Notes under the pieces: generated by a model
The model's database searches: none
Told to the model about the DNA's origin: nothing
Seen by the model: the letters and a program-made list of their open reading frames with translations, nothing else
Shown: piece after piece, positions 30,747-39,653 of the stretch
Layout of the letters: every line of letters starts with the position of its first letter
Position numbering within the stretch: position 1 is the first letter of the stretch
Source of the DNA: Bdellovibrio sp.
GTDB lineage: Bacteria > Bdellovibrionota > Bacteriovoracia > Bacteriovoracales > Bacteriovoracaceae
Assembly: GCA_022729855.1 (NCBI GenBank)
Contig: DZBG01000004.1
Location: 1-64,000 of the forward strand
Length of the DNA stretch: 64,000 nucleotides
Direction of reading: 5' to 3'
Translations under genes and position numbers: made by a program

Positions 30747-31937
30747 ATGGCAAAGGAAAAATTTGATCGTAGTAAACCGCACGTTAACATCGGTACTATC
30801 GGTCACGTAGATCACGGTAAAACAACTCTAACAGCTGCTATCACAATGACGATGGCAAAAGTTTACGGTGGAACAGCGAAGTCATATGCAGATATCGACT
30901 CAGCTCCAGAAGAAAAAGCTCGTGGTATTACAATTAATACAGCTCACGTAGAATATAGTACAGCTAACCGTCACTACGCTCACGTAGACTGTCCGGGACA
31001 TGCGGATTATGTGAAGAACATGATTACGGGTGCAGCTCAGATGGATGGTGCAATTCTTGTTTGTTCAGCGGCTGATGGTCCTATGCCTCAGACTCGTGAG
31101 CATATCCTTCTTGCTCGTCAGGTTGGTGTACCAGCGATTGTTGTATTCATGAATAAAGTTGATCAGGTTGATGATGCAGAACTTTTAGATCTAGTAGAAA
31201 TGGAAATTAGAGAGCTTCTTTCTAAGTACCAATTCCCTGGAGATGATATTCCTGTAGTTAAGGGATCTGCTCTTGCAGCGGTAGAAGGTAAAAATCCTGA
31301 TATCGGTGAGAAAGCGATCATCGCACTTATGGATGCAGTTGATGCTTATATCCCAACTCCAGCTCGTGATATCGATAAGCCATTTCTTATGCCAGTTGAG
31401 GACGTGTTCTCAATCTCTGGACGTGGAACAGTGGTAACAGGTCGTATTGAGCGTGGGATTGTTAAAGTTGGTGAAGAGATCGATATTATCGGTATCAAAG
31501 CAGCTCAAAAATCTACAGTAACTGGTGTTGAGATGTTCCGTAAGCTTCTTGATGAAGGTCGTGCGGGAGATAACGTTGGTCTTCTTCTTCGTGGAACGAA
31601 GAGAGAAGATGTAGAGCGTGGTCAGTGTATGATTAAGCCAGGAACAGTTAAGCCACATGCTAAGTTTCGCGCAGAAGTATATATCCTTACAAAAGAAGAG
31701 GGTGGAAGACACACTCCGATTTTCAAGGGTTACCGTCCTCAGTTTTACTTCCGTACAACGGATGTGACTGGTGCGATTACGTTGAATGATGGTGTTGAGA
31801 TGATTATGCCAGGTGATAACACTAGTTTTGGTGTTGAACTGATTGCTCCAGTAGCTATGGAGAAAGGTCTTCGTTTCGCGATTCGCGAGGGTGGACGTAC
31901 AATTGGTGCTGGTACAGTATCTGATATCGTTGAATAA
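30747..31937 (+). CDS. tuf: Elongation factor Tu, copy 1
   Basis: The 396-residue GTPase has the P-loop GHVDHGKT (residues 19-26), switch motifs RGITINT and [12 protein letters not shown] specificity and SAL base-binding motifs, then domains 2 and 3. It brings aminoacyl-tRNA to the ribosome. AAGGAG precedes the ATG. The protein equals the copy at 46820-48010, and the DNA reads the same except the third base of codon 2. It follows four tRNA genes and ends at a strong terminator (31954-31996). Confidence 0.99.
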   Translation: MAKEKFDRSKPHVNIGTIGHVDHGKTTLTAAITMTMAKVYGGTAKSYADIDSAPEEKARGITINTAHVEYSTANRHYAHVDCPGHADYVKNMITGAAQMDGAILVCSAADGPMPQTREHILLARQVGVPAIVVFMNKVDQVDDAELLDLVEMEIRELLSKYQFPGDDIPVVKGSALAAVEGKNPDIGEKAIIALMDAVDAYIPTPARDIDKPFLMPVEDVFSISGRGTVVTGRIERGIVKVGEEIDIIGIKAAQKSTVTGVEMFRKLLDEGRAGDNVGLLLRGTKREDVERGQCMIKPGTVKPHAKFRAEVYILTKEEGGRHTPIFKGYRPQFYFRTTDVTGAITLNDGVEMIMPGDNTSFGVELIAPVAMEKGLRFAIREGGRTIGAGTVSDIVE

Positions 31938-31953
31938 TATTTAGACGCAATTG

Positions 31954-31996
31954 GCCAAGTAGTTCTTCTAAAGGACTACTTGGCTTCTTTTTTTTG
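31954..31996 (+). terminator. Terminator after tuf copy 1
   Basis: GCCAAGTAGT and ACTACTTGGC make a perfect 10-bp stem, followed by TTCTTTTTTTT. tRNA-Trp begins 11 bases after the T-run, so some read-through or a hidden promoter must serve it. Confidence 0.88.
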
Positions 31997-32006
31997 TTCT
32001 CGGTCT

Positions 32007-32082
32007 GGGCGTATAGCTCCAACGGTAGAGCGGCTGATTCCAAATCAGTAGGTTGGGGGTTCGAATCCCTCTGCGCCCGCCA
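32007..32082 (+). tRNA. tRNA-Trp (CCA)
   Basis: Acceptor GGGCGTA/TGCGCCC (with a G-U pair), anticodon loop TTCCAAA giving CCA, T-loop TTCGAAT, CCA end encoded. tRNA-Trp just before secE is a widespread bacterial arrangement. Confidence 0.97.
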
Positions 32083-32111
32083 GACAAAATCACAAAATCC
32101 TCATTTTTTTG

Positions 32112-32140
32112 TAGACAAAATTGGTGCCATTTCGGATAAA
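32112..32140 (+). promoter_or_regulatory. Promoter-like site for secE-nusG
   Basis: TAGACA and GATAAA are 17 bases apart, about 35 bases before the secE start. Moderate match only. Confidence 0.4.
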
Positions 32141-32175
32141 TGGGGCTTTAATCCATATTTTTTAAGGAATTAAGC

Positions 32176-32565
32176 ATGTCAGTTGCTTCACAAAACGACG
32201 GCAAGAAGTGGATCCAAACATCAGTTGCTGGTGCATGTATCTTGCTAGGTTATATTTTAATTAGTTTTTTTGAAAAGATGGGTGAGTGGTTTACGCTAGA
32301 AGCGCGCATTCCATATTTCTTCGCTCTCTCTCAAGTTATCTCTGTAGTAGTGAGTGTAGTTGTCTTTGGATATATTTTTAAAACTCCAAAAATTTCTACT
32401 TTTCTACAAGAAGTTTACAATGAGACTGTAAAAGTTGTTTGGCCAGACAGGCAACAAACTTGGCGCCATACATTTGTAATCATGATTGCAGTAACAATCA
32501 TGGGATTCATCTTTGGATTTTTTGATTTTGGTGCGAACTATCTTCTTGGTCTTGTTAATAAATAG
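32176..32565 (+). CDS. secE: Preprotein translocase subunit SecE
   Basis: A 129-residue membrane protein with three predicted helices (about residues 16-33, 44-67 and 98-125), the longer form known from E. coli rather than the one-helix form of most bacteria. The conserved cytoplasmic amphipathic part is FLQEVYNETVKVVWPDRQQTWRHT before the last helix. It clamps SecY, whose gene lies at 57370. AAGGAATT precedes the ATG. It shares a message with nusG, 11 bp downstream. Confidence 0.95.
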   Translation: MSVASQNDGKKWIQTSVAGACILLGYILISFFEKMGEWFTLEARIPYFFALSQVISVVVSVVVFGYIFKTPKISTFLQEVYNETVKVVWPDRQQTWRHTFVIMIAVTIMGFIFGFFDFGANYLLGLVNK

Positions 32566-32576
32566 GAACGTTTTAA

Positions 32577-33158
32577 ATGAATGAAACAAATGAAACAGAA
32601 GAAAGAGTATTGGCCTTAGGTGATACACCAGACTTCCAATGGTACATCGTTCATGTCCTTAGTGGATTTGAGAACCGCGTAGCGAAGACTCTTAAAGAAA
32701 GAATTGTTAATCACACGATGACTGAGTACTTCTCAGATATTCTTGTTCCTGAAGAAAGCGTGATTGCAAACGTAAATGGTAAGAAAAGAACAATGAAGAA
32801 GAAATTCTTCCCTGGATACGTTCTTATCAAAATGATCATGTCTGAAAAGACATGGCACTTAGTGAAAGATACAGACAAGATCACAGGCTTCATTGGCGGT
32901 ACTAAAGACAAGCCAATGCCAATAACTGAGGCTGAGGCTGCGGCCATGACTCAAAGTATGCAGGATGGCTTTAAAAAGCCTCGTAGCGTGGCGAATTTTT
33001 CTGAAGGTGATCAAGTTAAAGTTATCGAAGGGCCATTTGCTTCTTTCGTGGGAACTGTGGAAACAATTTCTGAAAAAGGTAAAGTTAAGGTTCAGGTATC
33101 GATCTTTGGTCGTCCAACACCAGTAGAACTAGAGTTTTCTCAAGTCGAGAAAGTTTAA
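32577..33158 (+). CDS. nusG: Transcription termination/antitermination factor NusG
   Basis: The 193-residue product has the NGN domain (WYIVHVLSGFENRVAKTLKER, then KKFFPGYVLIKM and WHLVKDTDKITGFIG) and the C-terminal KOW domain (FSEGDQVKVIEGPFASFVGTVETI). It couples RNA polymerase to Rho or ribosomes. It has about 20 acidic residues at the N-terminus before the domain. It lies between secE and rplK, the normal order. Confidence 0.97.
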   Translation: MNETNETEERVLALGDTPDFQWYIVHVLSGFENRVAKTLKERIVNHTMTEYFSDILVPEESVIANVNGKKRTMKKKFFPGYVLIKMIMSEKTWHLVKDTDKITGFIGGTKDKPMPITEAEAAAMTQSMQDGFKKPRSVANFSEGDQVKVIEGPFASFVGTVETISEKGKVKVQVSIFGRPTPVELEFSQVEKV

Positions 33159-33168
33159 TATTAACTAG

Positions 33169-33195
33169 CGGGAGACGTAAGTCGTTAGCACCGAG
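33169..33195 (+). promoter_or_regulatory. L1-type mRNA site before rplK
   Basis: CGG-GA-(GAC GTAA GTC)-GTTAGCA-CCG forms an outer 3-bp stem, an asymmetric internal loop and an inner hairpin with a GNRA-like loop, directly followed by the GAGGAG ribosome-binding site. The same architecture occurs before rplA. It resembles the 23S rRNA L1-binding element used for autogenous control. Confidence 0.6.
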
Positions 33196-33203
33196 GAGTA
33201 TTT

Positions 33204-33632
33204 ATGGCAAAAAAAGTTACAGGCTTTATTAAGCTACAAATTGCTGGAGGGAAAGCAAATCCATCTCCACCAATTGGACCAGCACTAGGTCAGCGTGGTG
33301 TAAACATTATGGAATTCTGTAAGGCGTTCAACGCTCGTACACAGAAAGACATGGGTGTAACACTTCCAACGATCATTACAGTGTATTCAGACAGAACGTT
33401 TACGTTCATTACTAAGACACCTCCAGCAACTTATTTACTTAAGGACAAGTTGAAGCTCGCGTCTGGTTCTAAAAAACCAGGACATGATGTTGCAGGAACT
33501 GTTGCAGAGAAAGTTGTGACTGAAGTAGCGAAAGCTAAAGAAGTAGATCTTTCAGCAGCGTCTCTTGAGGCAGCTAAACGTACGATCGAAGGATCAGTTC
33601 GTTCAATGGGTCTTAAACTAGATTATAAATAG
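33204..33632 (+). CDS. rplK: 50S ribosomal protein L11
   Basis: The 142-residue protein shows the L11 N-domain ([36 protein letters not shown]) and the C-domain that binds the GTPase-associated rRNA ([14 protein letters not shown]). It sits in the factor-binding stalk base. Start context GAGGAG, with a likely L1-binding structure just upstream. It begins the L11 operon after nusG. Confidence 0.98.
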   Translation: MAKKVTGFIKLQIAGGKANPSPPIGPALGQRGVNIMEFCKAFNARTQKDMGVTLPTIITVYSDRTFTFITKTPPATYLLKDKLKLASGSKKPGHDVAGTVAEKVVTEVAKAKEVDLSAASLEAAKRTIEGSVRSMGLKLDYK

Positions 33633-33650
33633 TCACTAAGTTAAATTAAT

Positions 33651-33681
33651 CGGGAGATCCTTCGGGATCGTTGGAACCGAG
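33651..33681 (+). promoter_or_regulatory. L1-type mRNA site before rplA
   Basis: CGG-GA-(GATCC TTCG GGATC)-GTTGGAA-CCG repeats the architecture seen before rplK but with a longer inner stem and a UUCG loop; it lies just before the GAGG ribosome-binding site. Differences in the inner stem keep base pairing, as expected of a conserved RNA structure. Confidence 0.6.
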
Positions 33682-33692
33682 AGGAATAAAAA

Positions 33693-34397
33693 ATGAAAAA
33701 GATTTCCCCTAAGTATACAGCAGCAGTAAAGAAAGTTGATTCAGCTAAGCTTTATACTGTTACTGATGCTATCAAGTTAATAAAAGAAGTAGCTTTCGCT
33801 AAGTTCGACGAAACAATCGATCTAGCTTTCAGACTTGGTATTGATCCTCGTCACGCTGACCAAATGGTTCGTGGTGCGATCGTTATGCCTGCTGGAACAG
33901 GAAAGAAAACGACAATCGTAGTAATCGCTGCTGGTGAGAAAATCACTGAAGCTGAAAAAGCTGGAGCGGACTTTGCTGGTGGTGAAGACATCATCAACAA
34001 AATCGCTGGTGGTTGGATGGATTTCGATCGCGTGATCGCAACTCCAGATATGATGGGTAAAATTGGTAAAATCGCACGTATCCTAGGACCACGTGGACTT
34101 ATGCCTAACCCGAAACTTGGTACTGTTACTGCAGACGTTACTAAAGCTGTTACTGAGCAAAAAGCTGGTAAAGTTGAGTACCGCGCTGATAAAAACGGTA
34201 TCGTTCACGTACCTATCGGTAAAAAGTCTTTCACTGAAGAGCAGTTAATTTCTAACTTCAAGGCCGTAACAGGAGCAATCCTTCGTGCGAAGCCATCTTC
34301 AGCTAAGGGAACATATGTTAAGTCACTTTGTATGAGTGCAACTATGTCTCCAGGTGTGAAACTTGATACTGTAGACGCTTCTACTGTTTCTGTTTAA
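33693..34397 (+). CDS. rplA: 50S ribosomal protein L1
   Basis: The 234-residue product has the L1 pattern: FDETIDLAFRLGIDPRHADQMVRGAIVMPAGTGK near the start and the signature KIARILGPRGLMPNPKLGTVT in the second domain. L1 forms the mobile stalk next to the E-site and often represses its own operon; the two hairpin sites at 33169 and 33651 fit that. Length is standard. Confidence 0.98.
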   Translation: MKKISPKYTAAVKKVDSAKLYTVTDAIKLIKEVAFAKFDETIDLAFRLGIDPRHADQMVRGAIVMPAGTGKKTTIVVIAAGEKITEAEKAGADFAGGEDIINKIAGGWMDFDRVIATPDMMGKIGKIARILGPRGLMPNPKLGTVTADVTKAVTEQKAGKVEYRADKNGIVHVPIGKKSFTEEQLISNFKAVTGAILRAKPSSAKGTYVKSLCMSATMSPGVKLDTVDASTVSV

Positions 34398-34490
34398 TTA
34401 TTTTTAGTTGTTGGGGTTGAAGAAAACCGGTCTCTTCCACATGAAGTGTAAAGCCTGTCGAAACTCCCCTCCAATATTTTATTAGGAGGT
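34398..34490 (+). promoter_or_regulatory. L10 leader region (rplJ)
   Basis: The 94-base gap before rplJ is the usual place of the L10/L12-bound leader. It contains GGTT...AACC pairing near 34416-34430, and at 34468-34489 CCTCC pairs with the AGGAGG ribosome-binding site of rplJ (AAT/ATT extends the stem, one bulge). This would lower translation unless opened. Confidence 0.55.
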
Positions 34491-34497
34491 TTTGATT

Positions 34498-35004
34498 ATG
34501 ATGACTCGTACTGAAAAAGACGTAGTAGTATCAGCAATTAGAGCGCAAATTGAGAAATCACAAGCTGTTTTCTTAACAAACCTAGTAGGGATCCCTTCTC
34601 CAGACGCTGTTCGTATCCGTAAAGGTGTACGTTCTGTGAATGGATTTGTAGCCATCACGAAAAACACATTGTTTGCTCGTGCTGCTAAAGGAACTTACGC
34701 GGAAGAATTGCTATCTAACTTGACTGGAACTAACGCCGTAGCATTTGCATATGAAGATGCAGCTGCTGTCGCAAAAGTTGTTAATGATGCTAGCGGAGAA
34801 TTCGCTAATATCGTTACGGTTAAAGGCGGAATGCTTGGAACAAAGAAATTAAGTTCAGCTGAAGTTATTGCTCTAGCTAAGTTGCCATCTCGCAACGAAA
34901 TGCTTGGAACATTACTTGCTACTTTCAATGCCCCAGTATCTGCATTTGCACGTGTTTTATTTGCTATTAACGAACAAAAAGAAAAAGGCGCTGTTCAAGC
35001 GTAA
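34498..35004 (+). CDS. rplJ: 50S ribosomal protein L10
   Basis: The 168-residue protein has the L10 pattern (KSQAVFLTNLVGIPSPDAVRIRKGVRSVNGFVAITKNTLFARAAKG, GTNAVAFAYEDAAAVAKVV). It anchors L7/L12 dimers to the stalk through its C-terminal helix. I start at ATG 34498, 8 bases after AGGAGG; the next codon is also ATG. The leader upstream has a stem covering this ribosome-binding site. Confidence 0.96.
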   Translation: MMTRTEKDVVVSAIRAQIEKSQAVFLTNLVGIPSPDAVRIRKGVRSVNGFVAITKNTLFARAAKGTYAEELLSNLTGTNAVAFAYEDAAAVAKVVNDASGEFANIVTVKGGMLGTKKLSSAEVIALAKLPSRNEMLGTLLATFNAPVSAFARVLFAINEQKEKGAVQA

Positions 35005-35034
35005 TTTTAAATTTAAAATTTTAAGGAGATTTAT

Positions 35035-35400
35035 ATGTCTATCACTAACGAACAACTAATTGAGCACGTATCTAAAATGACGGTTCTTGACCTTGCTAAC
35101 CTTGTTAAAGAACTAGAAGAAAAATTTGGTGTATCAGCGGCTCCTGTAGCTGTTGCTGGTGCAGCAGCTGGTCCAGCTGTTGAAGCACAAACTGAATTTA
35201 CTGTTATGCTTCTTGAAAAAGGTGCAACACCAATCAACGTAATTAAAGAAGTACGTGCTATCACTGGCCTAGGTCTTAAAGAAGCAAAAGATCTAGTAGA
35301 AAGCGCTCCTAAGGCAGTTAAAGAAGGAATCTCTAAAGATGAATCTGCTGACCTTAAGAAGAAACTTGAAGCTGCTGGTGCAAAAGTCGAAGTTAAATAA
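35035..35400 (+). CDS. rplL: 50S ribosomal protein L7/L12
   Basis: The 121-residue acidic protein has the dimerising N-domain ([26 protein letters not shown]), an alanine-rich hinge ([11 protein letters not shown]) and the factor-binding C-domain ([23 protein letters not shown]). AAGGAG precedes the ATG. It recruits and stimulates translation GTPases such as the EF-Tu and EF-G of this cluster. Confidence 0.98.
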   Translation: MSITNEQLIEHVSKMTVLDLANLVKELEEKFGVSAAPVAVAGAAAGPAVEAQTEFTVMLLEKGATPINVIKEVRAITGLGLKEAKDLVESAPKAVKEGISKDESADLKKKLEAAGAKVEVK

Positions 35401-35432
35401 TTTTGACCTAGATATTTTTCGGGGAATTATTC

Positions 35433-35465
35433 ATGGAAGCGTGTGAAAACATGCTTCCATTTTTT
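35433..35465 (+). terminator. Attenuator-like hairpin between rplL and rpoB
   Basis: ATGGAAGC and GCTTCCAT (8 bp, with additional TG/CA pairs further in) are followed by six T. A partial terminator here, as known in E. coli, would make less rpoB than ribosomal-protein mRNA. Confidence 0.75.
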
Positions 35466-35507
35466 GCGTTTAGATAAAAAGCCTTCACATACTGAGGAGT
35501 CATTAAG

Positions 35508-38500
35508 ATGACAAAAACATTCCACCCCAACTCATGGACACGTAGAAGTTTCTCGAAGAACGACTATGTGATGGATCCACCGAGTCTGATGAAATTACAA
35601 ATCAGCTCGTACGAGGATTTCTTACAAAGAGACATCCCACCTGTAAAACGTGAAGACAAAGGTCTTCAGGCAGTTTTCAAATCTATCTTTCCTATTTTTG
35701 ACTTTAACAAGACTGTATCGCTTGAATTCGTAAGCTATACACTTGAAGAGCCAAAATATACGGTGCCTGAATGTAAGGCACGTGGTCTTTCTTATGAATC
35801 ACCATTGAAAGTAACTGTTCGTCTTATTTTCTACGATCTAAACACCGAGAAAGAAGATGGACAAAAAACAATCTCATCAATCAAAGAACAAGAAGTTTAC
35901 CTTGGGAATATTCCACTTATGGCCCCAACAGGGTCATTCGTGTTTAACGGAACTGAGCGAGTAATCGTTTCTCAGCTTCACCGTTCTCCAGGGATTATTT
36001 TTGAGCACGATTCAGGTAAAAAGCATTCTTCTGGAAAACTTCTTTATTCTGCTCGTATCATTCCTCATCGTGGATCATGGTTAGATTTTGAATTTGACCA
36101 TAAGAACATTCTTTACGCTCGTATCGATCGTAAACGTAAGTTCCACGCAACTGTTATCCTTAAAGCTATGGGATACTCAGTTTCAGACCTTCTTAAAGCA
36201 TTCTACCCACTTGAGAAAATCAATCTTTCAGATAAAGGTTACTCTCGTGAATTAGACTATGACCTTCTTACTGGTTCACGTGTTGAAGATGATATTCTTC
36301 ATCCAAAATCAGGTGAAGCTCTCATTAAGAAAGGTAAAAAAATCACGAAGGCTGCTGTAAAAAAACTTCAGGAATCAGGACTGAAAGCTCTTCCACTTAA
36401 ACCGGAAGAAGTGATCGGAAAAGTTATTGCTGATGATATTTACGATGAGTCTACAGGTGAAGTTATTGCTTCAGCTAACGAAGCTCTAACAGAAGCTAAA
36501 ATTTTCGAACTCATGAAAGCAGGACACAAGTCAGTAGAGTGTATCTATATTGATAACGTGAACTACTCTGATCAGATCAGAAATACTCTTTGTCTTGATA
36601 AAACAAATTCATCAGATGAAGCTCTTGTGAAAATTTTCGAAAGACTTCGTCCAGGTGAACCTCCTACGGCTGAAGCTGCGGACAATCTTTTCAAAGGTCT
36701 TTTCTTCAATGCAACTAAATACGATTTATCTCGTGTTGGACGTATGAAGATTAACTACAAGTTTGGATTAAATGTTCCTGTTGAGAATACTGTTCTCACT
36801 AAGGAAGACATCCTTATGACAGTTAAATACCTTGTTGATCTTAACAATGGTAAAGGTCAAGTTGATGATATCGATCACCTTGGTAACCGTCGTGTTCGTG
36901 CAGTTGGTGAACTTCTTGAGAACCAATTCCGCGTTGGTCTAGTAAGAATGGAGAGAGCTGTTAAAGAAAGAATGGCAATCCAAGAACTAGATACAATGAT
37001 GCCACACGATCTAGTAAATCAAAAACCAGTTGCTGCTGCAGTTAAAGAATTCTTCGGATCTTCTCAGCTGTCTCAGTTTATGGATCAGACAAACCCACTA
37101 TCTGAAGTCACTCACAAGCGTCGTCTTTCGGCACTTGGGCCAGGTGGTTTAACTCGTGAGAGAGCAGGGTTTGAAGTACGTGACGTTCACGCGACTCACT
37201 ACGGACGTATGTGTCCGATTGAGACGCCGGAAGGACCAAACATTGGTCTAATTACGTCACTCGCTACATATGCAAAAGTTTCTGAGTACGGATTCATTGA
37301 AACTCCTTACAGAGTTGTAAATGAAGATCGCTCTCTTGTTAAAAATGTTAAGTACTTCTCTTCTTTCGAAGAAGAAGGAAAAATTATTGCTCAAGCAGAT
37401 AACAGCTCAGTAAAAGATGGAAAAATTCACGGACATTTAGTACCTGCTCGTAAGCAAGGTGAACTTGCCCTTGTTGATGCATCAGAAGTTCAATTGATGG
37501 ACGTTTCACCGTCTCAGATGATCTCGATTGCAACATCACTTATTCCATTCCTCGAGCATGATGATGCTAACCGTGCCCTAATGGGATCAAACATGATGAG
37601 ACAGGCCGTGCCTGTTATCAGAACTGATGCTCCTCTTGTAGGTACTGGTGTAGAAGCAAAAGTTGCTCACGATTCAGGAGCGATTCTTTTTGCTGAGTAC
37701 GACGGAAAAGTAATCTTTGTTGATTCTAACCGTATCGTAATCCAAAGAGATAACTTCAAAGAAGATCAATCAGGTGTAGATATCTATAAACTGATTAAGT
37801 ACCAACGCTCTAACCAGAATACTTCAATCAATCAACGTGCCCTCGTTAAAGAAGGCGATATCGTTAAGATTGGTGATGTAATTGCTGATGGTCCTGGTAC
37901 TCAATTTGGTGACCTTGCCCTTGGACAAAACGTTCTTGTAGCGTTCATGCCATGGGGTGGATACAACTACGAAGATTCAATTCTTATTTCTGAAATGATG
38001 CTTGCTCGTGACGTGTTTACGACAATCCATATTGAGTCATACGAAGTTGAAGCTCGTGATACTAAACTTGGTAAAGAAGAAATCACTCGTGATATTCCAA
38101 ACGTATCTGAAGAAGCTCTAAAAGATCTTGATGATGCTGGTGTTATCCGTGTTGGTGCGATCATTAAGCCAGGGGATATCCTTGTTGGTAAGATCACTCC
38201 AAAAGGTGAAACTCAACTTTCTCCAGAAGAAAAACTTCTTAAAGCTATCTTCGGTGATAAGGCCGGAGATGTTAAAGATACTTCTCTTCGCGTTCCTTCA
38301 TCAGTTCGTGGAACAGTTATTGATGCTCACGTGTTTACACGTGAAGGTGTTGAGCTAGATTCACGTTCTAAAGGAATCATCGAGAGAGAAACTTCTCTTA
38401 TCCGTCGTGACGAAGCTATTGAGATTAAAGCTATCCAACGTTCAGCTATTAAGAAAATTGCTGAGCTACTTGGTAATACAGTAACTGAAGATAAACTCGT

Positions 38501-39629
38501 TTCTGAAGATGGTTCATCTGAACTTCTTAAGAAAGGTTCTAAAATTACTGAAGAAGTTCTTTACTCAATTCCTTTCGAACTTATTGGATACCTTCCACTT
38601 AAAGTTGATATGGAAGAAAAACTTTCTGAATACTTTGCTGATATTCGTAACCGTATTAATCGTGTTCGTTCAAAAGCAAACGATGAGATTGCAAAACTTC
38701 ACAAAGGTGATGAGCTTCCTCCTGGTGTTATTAAGAAAGTGGTTGTTTATATCGCTATTAAGAGAAAGCTTCAGGCCGGTGATAAGATGGCCGGACGCCA
38801 CGGTAACAAAGGTGTTATCTCACGCGTTCTTCCTATGGAAGACATGCCGTTCATGGCCGATGGTCAGCCAGTAGAAATCGTACTTAACCCACTAGGGGTT
38901 CCGTCACGTATGAATATTGGTCAGCTTTTCGAGCTTCACTTAGGTTGGGCCGGACGTGGTCTTGGTGAGAAAATCAAGTACATGATGGAAGAGCAATATG
39001 AGATCCACAGAATTAAAGATCTGATCTCTAAAATTTATAAAACTGCTGAAACAGATGCATGGTTGAAAAAAGCTTCAGACCTTCAAGTGAAAGAGCTTGC
39101 TGAAAAACTTCAATCAGGTGTTCGTTTCTCTTCTCCAGCTTTCGACGGCGCAACTGAAGAAGATATCGAAGAAATGTTTGAACTTGCTGATCTAGATAGA
39201 TCAGGAAAAGTAACACTTTTCGACGGTATTACAGGGGATGCTTTCTCAGAAGAAGTAACTGTTGGTTCAATGTATATGTTGAAACTTCACCACTTAGTTG
39301 ATGAAAAAATTCACGCTCGTTCTACTGGACCTTACTCACTCGTTACTCAGCAGCCTCTTGGTGGTAAAGCTCAGTTCGGTGGTCAGCGTCTAGGAGAGAT
39401 GGAAGTTTGGGCACTTGAGGCCTACGGAGCAGCTTATACTCTTCAAGAGTTCTTAACTGTGAAGTCGGATGATGTTGTTGGGCGTACAAGAATGTATGAA
39501 TCGATTGTTAAAGGTGAGCAAGTTCTTGAACCTGGTCTACCTGAATCATTTAACGTTCTTATTCGCGAGCTTCAAGCACTTGCACTAGATGTAAAGCTTG
39601 AAGAACCAAACGTAGAACCTAGTCTTTAA
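35508..39629 (+). CDS. rpoB: RNA polymerase beta subunit
   Basis: The 1373-residue subunit shows the usual regions: FDLYD-type [15 protein letters not shown] near the start, [14 protein letters not shown], the rifampicin-pocket region [16 protein letters not shown]...[13 protein letters not shown] with the common sensitive-type residues, [16 protein letters not shown], and the C-terminal [25 protein letters not shown]. It forms one half of the catalytic cleft. It follows an attenuator-like hairpin after rplL and precedes rpoC by 24 bp. A GAGGAG ribosome-binding site is present. No intein or large insertion was seen. Confidence 0.99.
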   Translation: MTKTFHPNSWTRRSFSKNDYVMDPPSLMKLQISSYEDFLQRDIPPVKREDKGLQAVFKSIFPIFDFNKTVSLEFVSYTLEEPKYTVPECKARGLSYESPLKVTVRLIFYDLNTEKEDGQKTISSIKEQEVYLGNIPLMAPTGSFVFNGTERVIVSQLHRSPGIIFEHDSGKKHSSGKLLYSARIIPHRGSWLDFEFDHKNILYARIDRKRKFHATVILKAMGYSVSDLLKAFYPLEKINLSDKGYSRELDYDLLTGSRVEDDILHPKSGEALIKKGKKITKAAVKKLQESGLKALPLKPEEVIGKVIADDIYDESTGEVIASANEALTEAKIFELMKAGHKSVECIYIDNVNYSDQIRNTLCLDKTNSSDEALVKIFERLRPGEPPTAEAADNLFKGLFFNATKYDLSRVGRMKINYKFGLNVPVENTVLTKEDILMTVKYLVDLNNGKGQVDDIDHLGNRRVRAVGELLENQFRVGLVRMERAVKERMAIQELDTMMPHDLVNQKPVAAAVKEFFGSSQLSQFMDQTNPLSEVTHKRRLSALGPGGLTRERAGFEVRDVHATHYGRMCPIETPEGPNIGLITSLATYAKVSEYGFIETPYRVVNEDRSLVKNVKYFSSFEEEGKIIAQADNSSVKDGKIHGHLVPARKQGELALVDASEVQLMDVSPSQMISIATSLIPFLEHDDANRALMGSNMMRQAVPVIRTDAPLVGTGVEAKVAHDSGAILFAEYDGKVIFVDSNRIVIQRDNFKEDQSGVDIYKLIKYQRSNQNTSINQRALVKEGDIVKIGDVIADGPGTQFGDLALGQNVLVAFMPWGGYNYEDSILISEMMLARDVFTTIHIESYEVEARDTKLGKEEITRDIPNVSEEALKDLDDAGVIRVGAIIKPGDILVGKITPKGETQLSPEEKLLKAIFGDKAGDVKDTSLRVPSSVRGTVIDAHVFTREGVELDSRSKGIIERETSLIRRDEAIEIKAIQRSAIKKIAELLGNTVTEDKLVSEDGSSELLKKGSKITEEVLYSIPFELIGYLPLKVDMEEKLSEYFADIRNRINRVRSKANDEIAKLHKGDELPPGVIKKVVVYIAIKRKLQAGDKMAGRHGNKGVISRVLPMEDMPFMADGQPVEIVLNPLGVPSRMNIGQLFELHLGWAGRGLGEKIKYMMEEQYEIHRIKDLISKIYKTAETDAWLKKASDLQVKELAEKLQSGVRFSSPAFDGATEEDIEEMFELADLDRSGKVTLFDGITGDAFSEEVTVGSMYMLKLHHLVDEKIHARSTGPYSLVTQQPLGGKAQFGGQRLGEMEVWALEAYGAAYTLQEFLTVKSDDVVGRTRMYESIVKGEQVLEPGLPESFNVLIRELQALALDVKLEEPNVEPSL

Positions 39630-39653
39630 TTTTAAAATAGGGAGCTTTGCTCG

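Noticed and set aside
31410-31712. A 100-codon minus-strand open frame inside tuf, present identically in both copies (also 47483-47785)
   Set aside because: It is the mirror of a highly biased coding sequence; identity only follows from the tuf duplication. No ribosome-binding site or recognisable protein.
38128-38358. Plus-strand open frames in other phases of rpoB, rpoC and fusA
   Set aside because: Low-complexity Leu/Lys-rich shadow translations inside long conserved genes.
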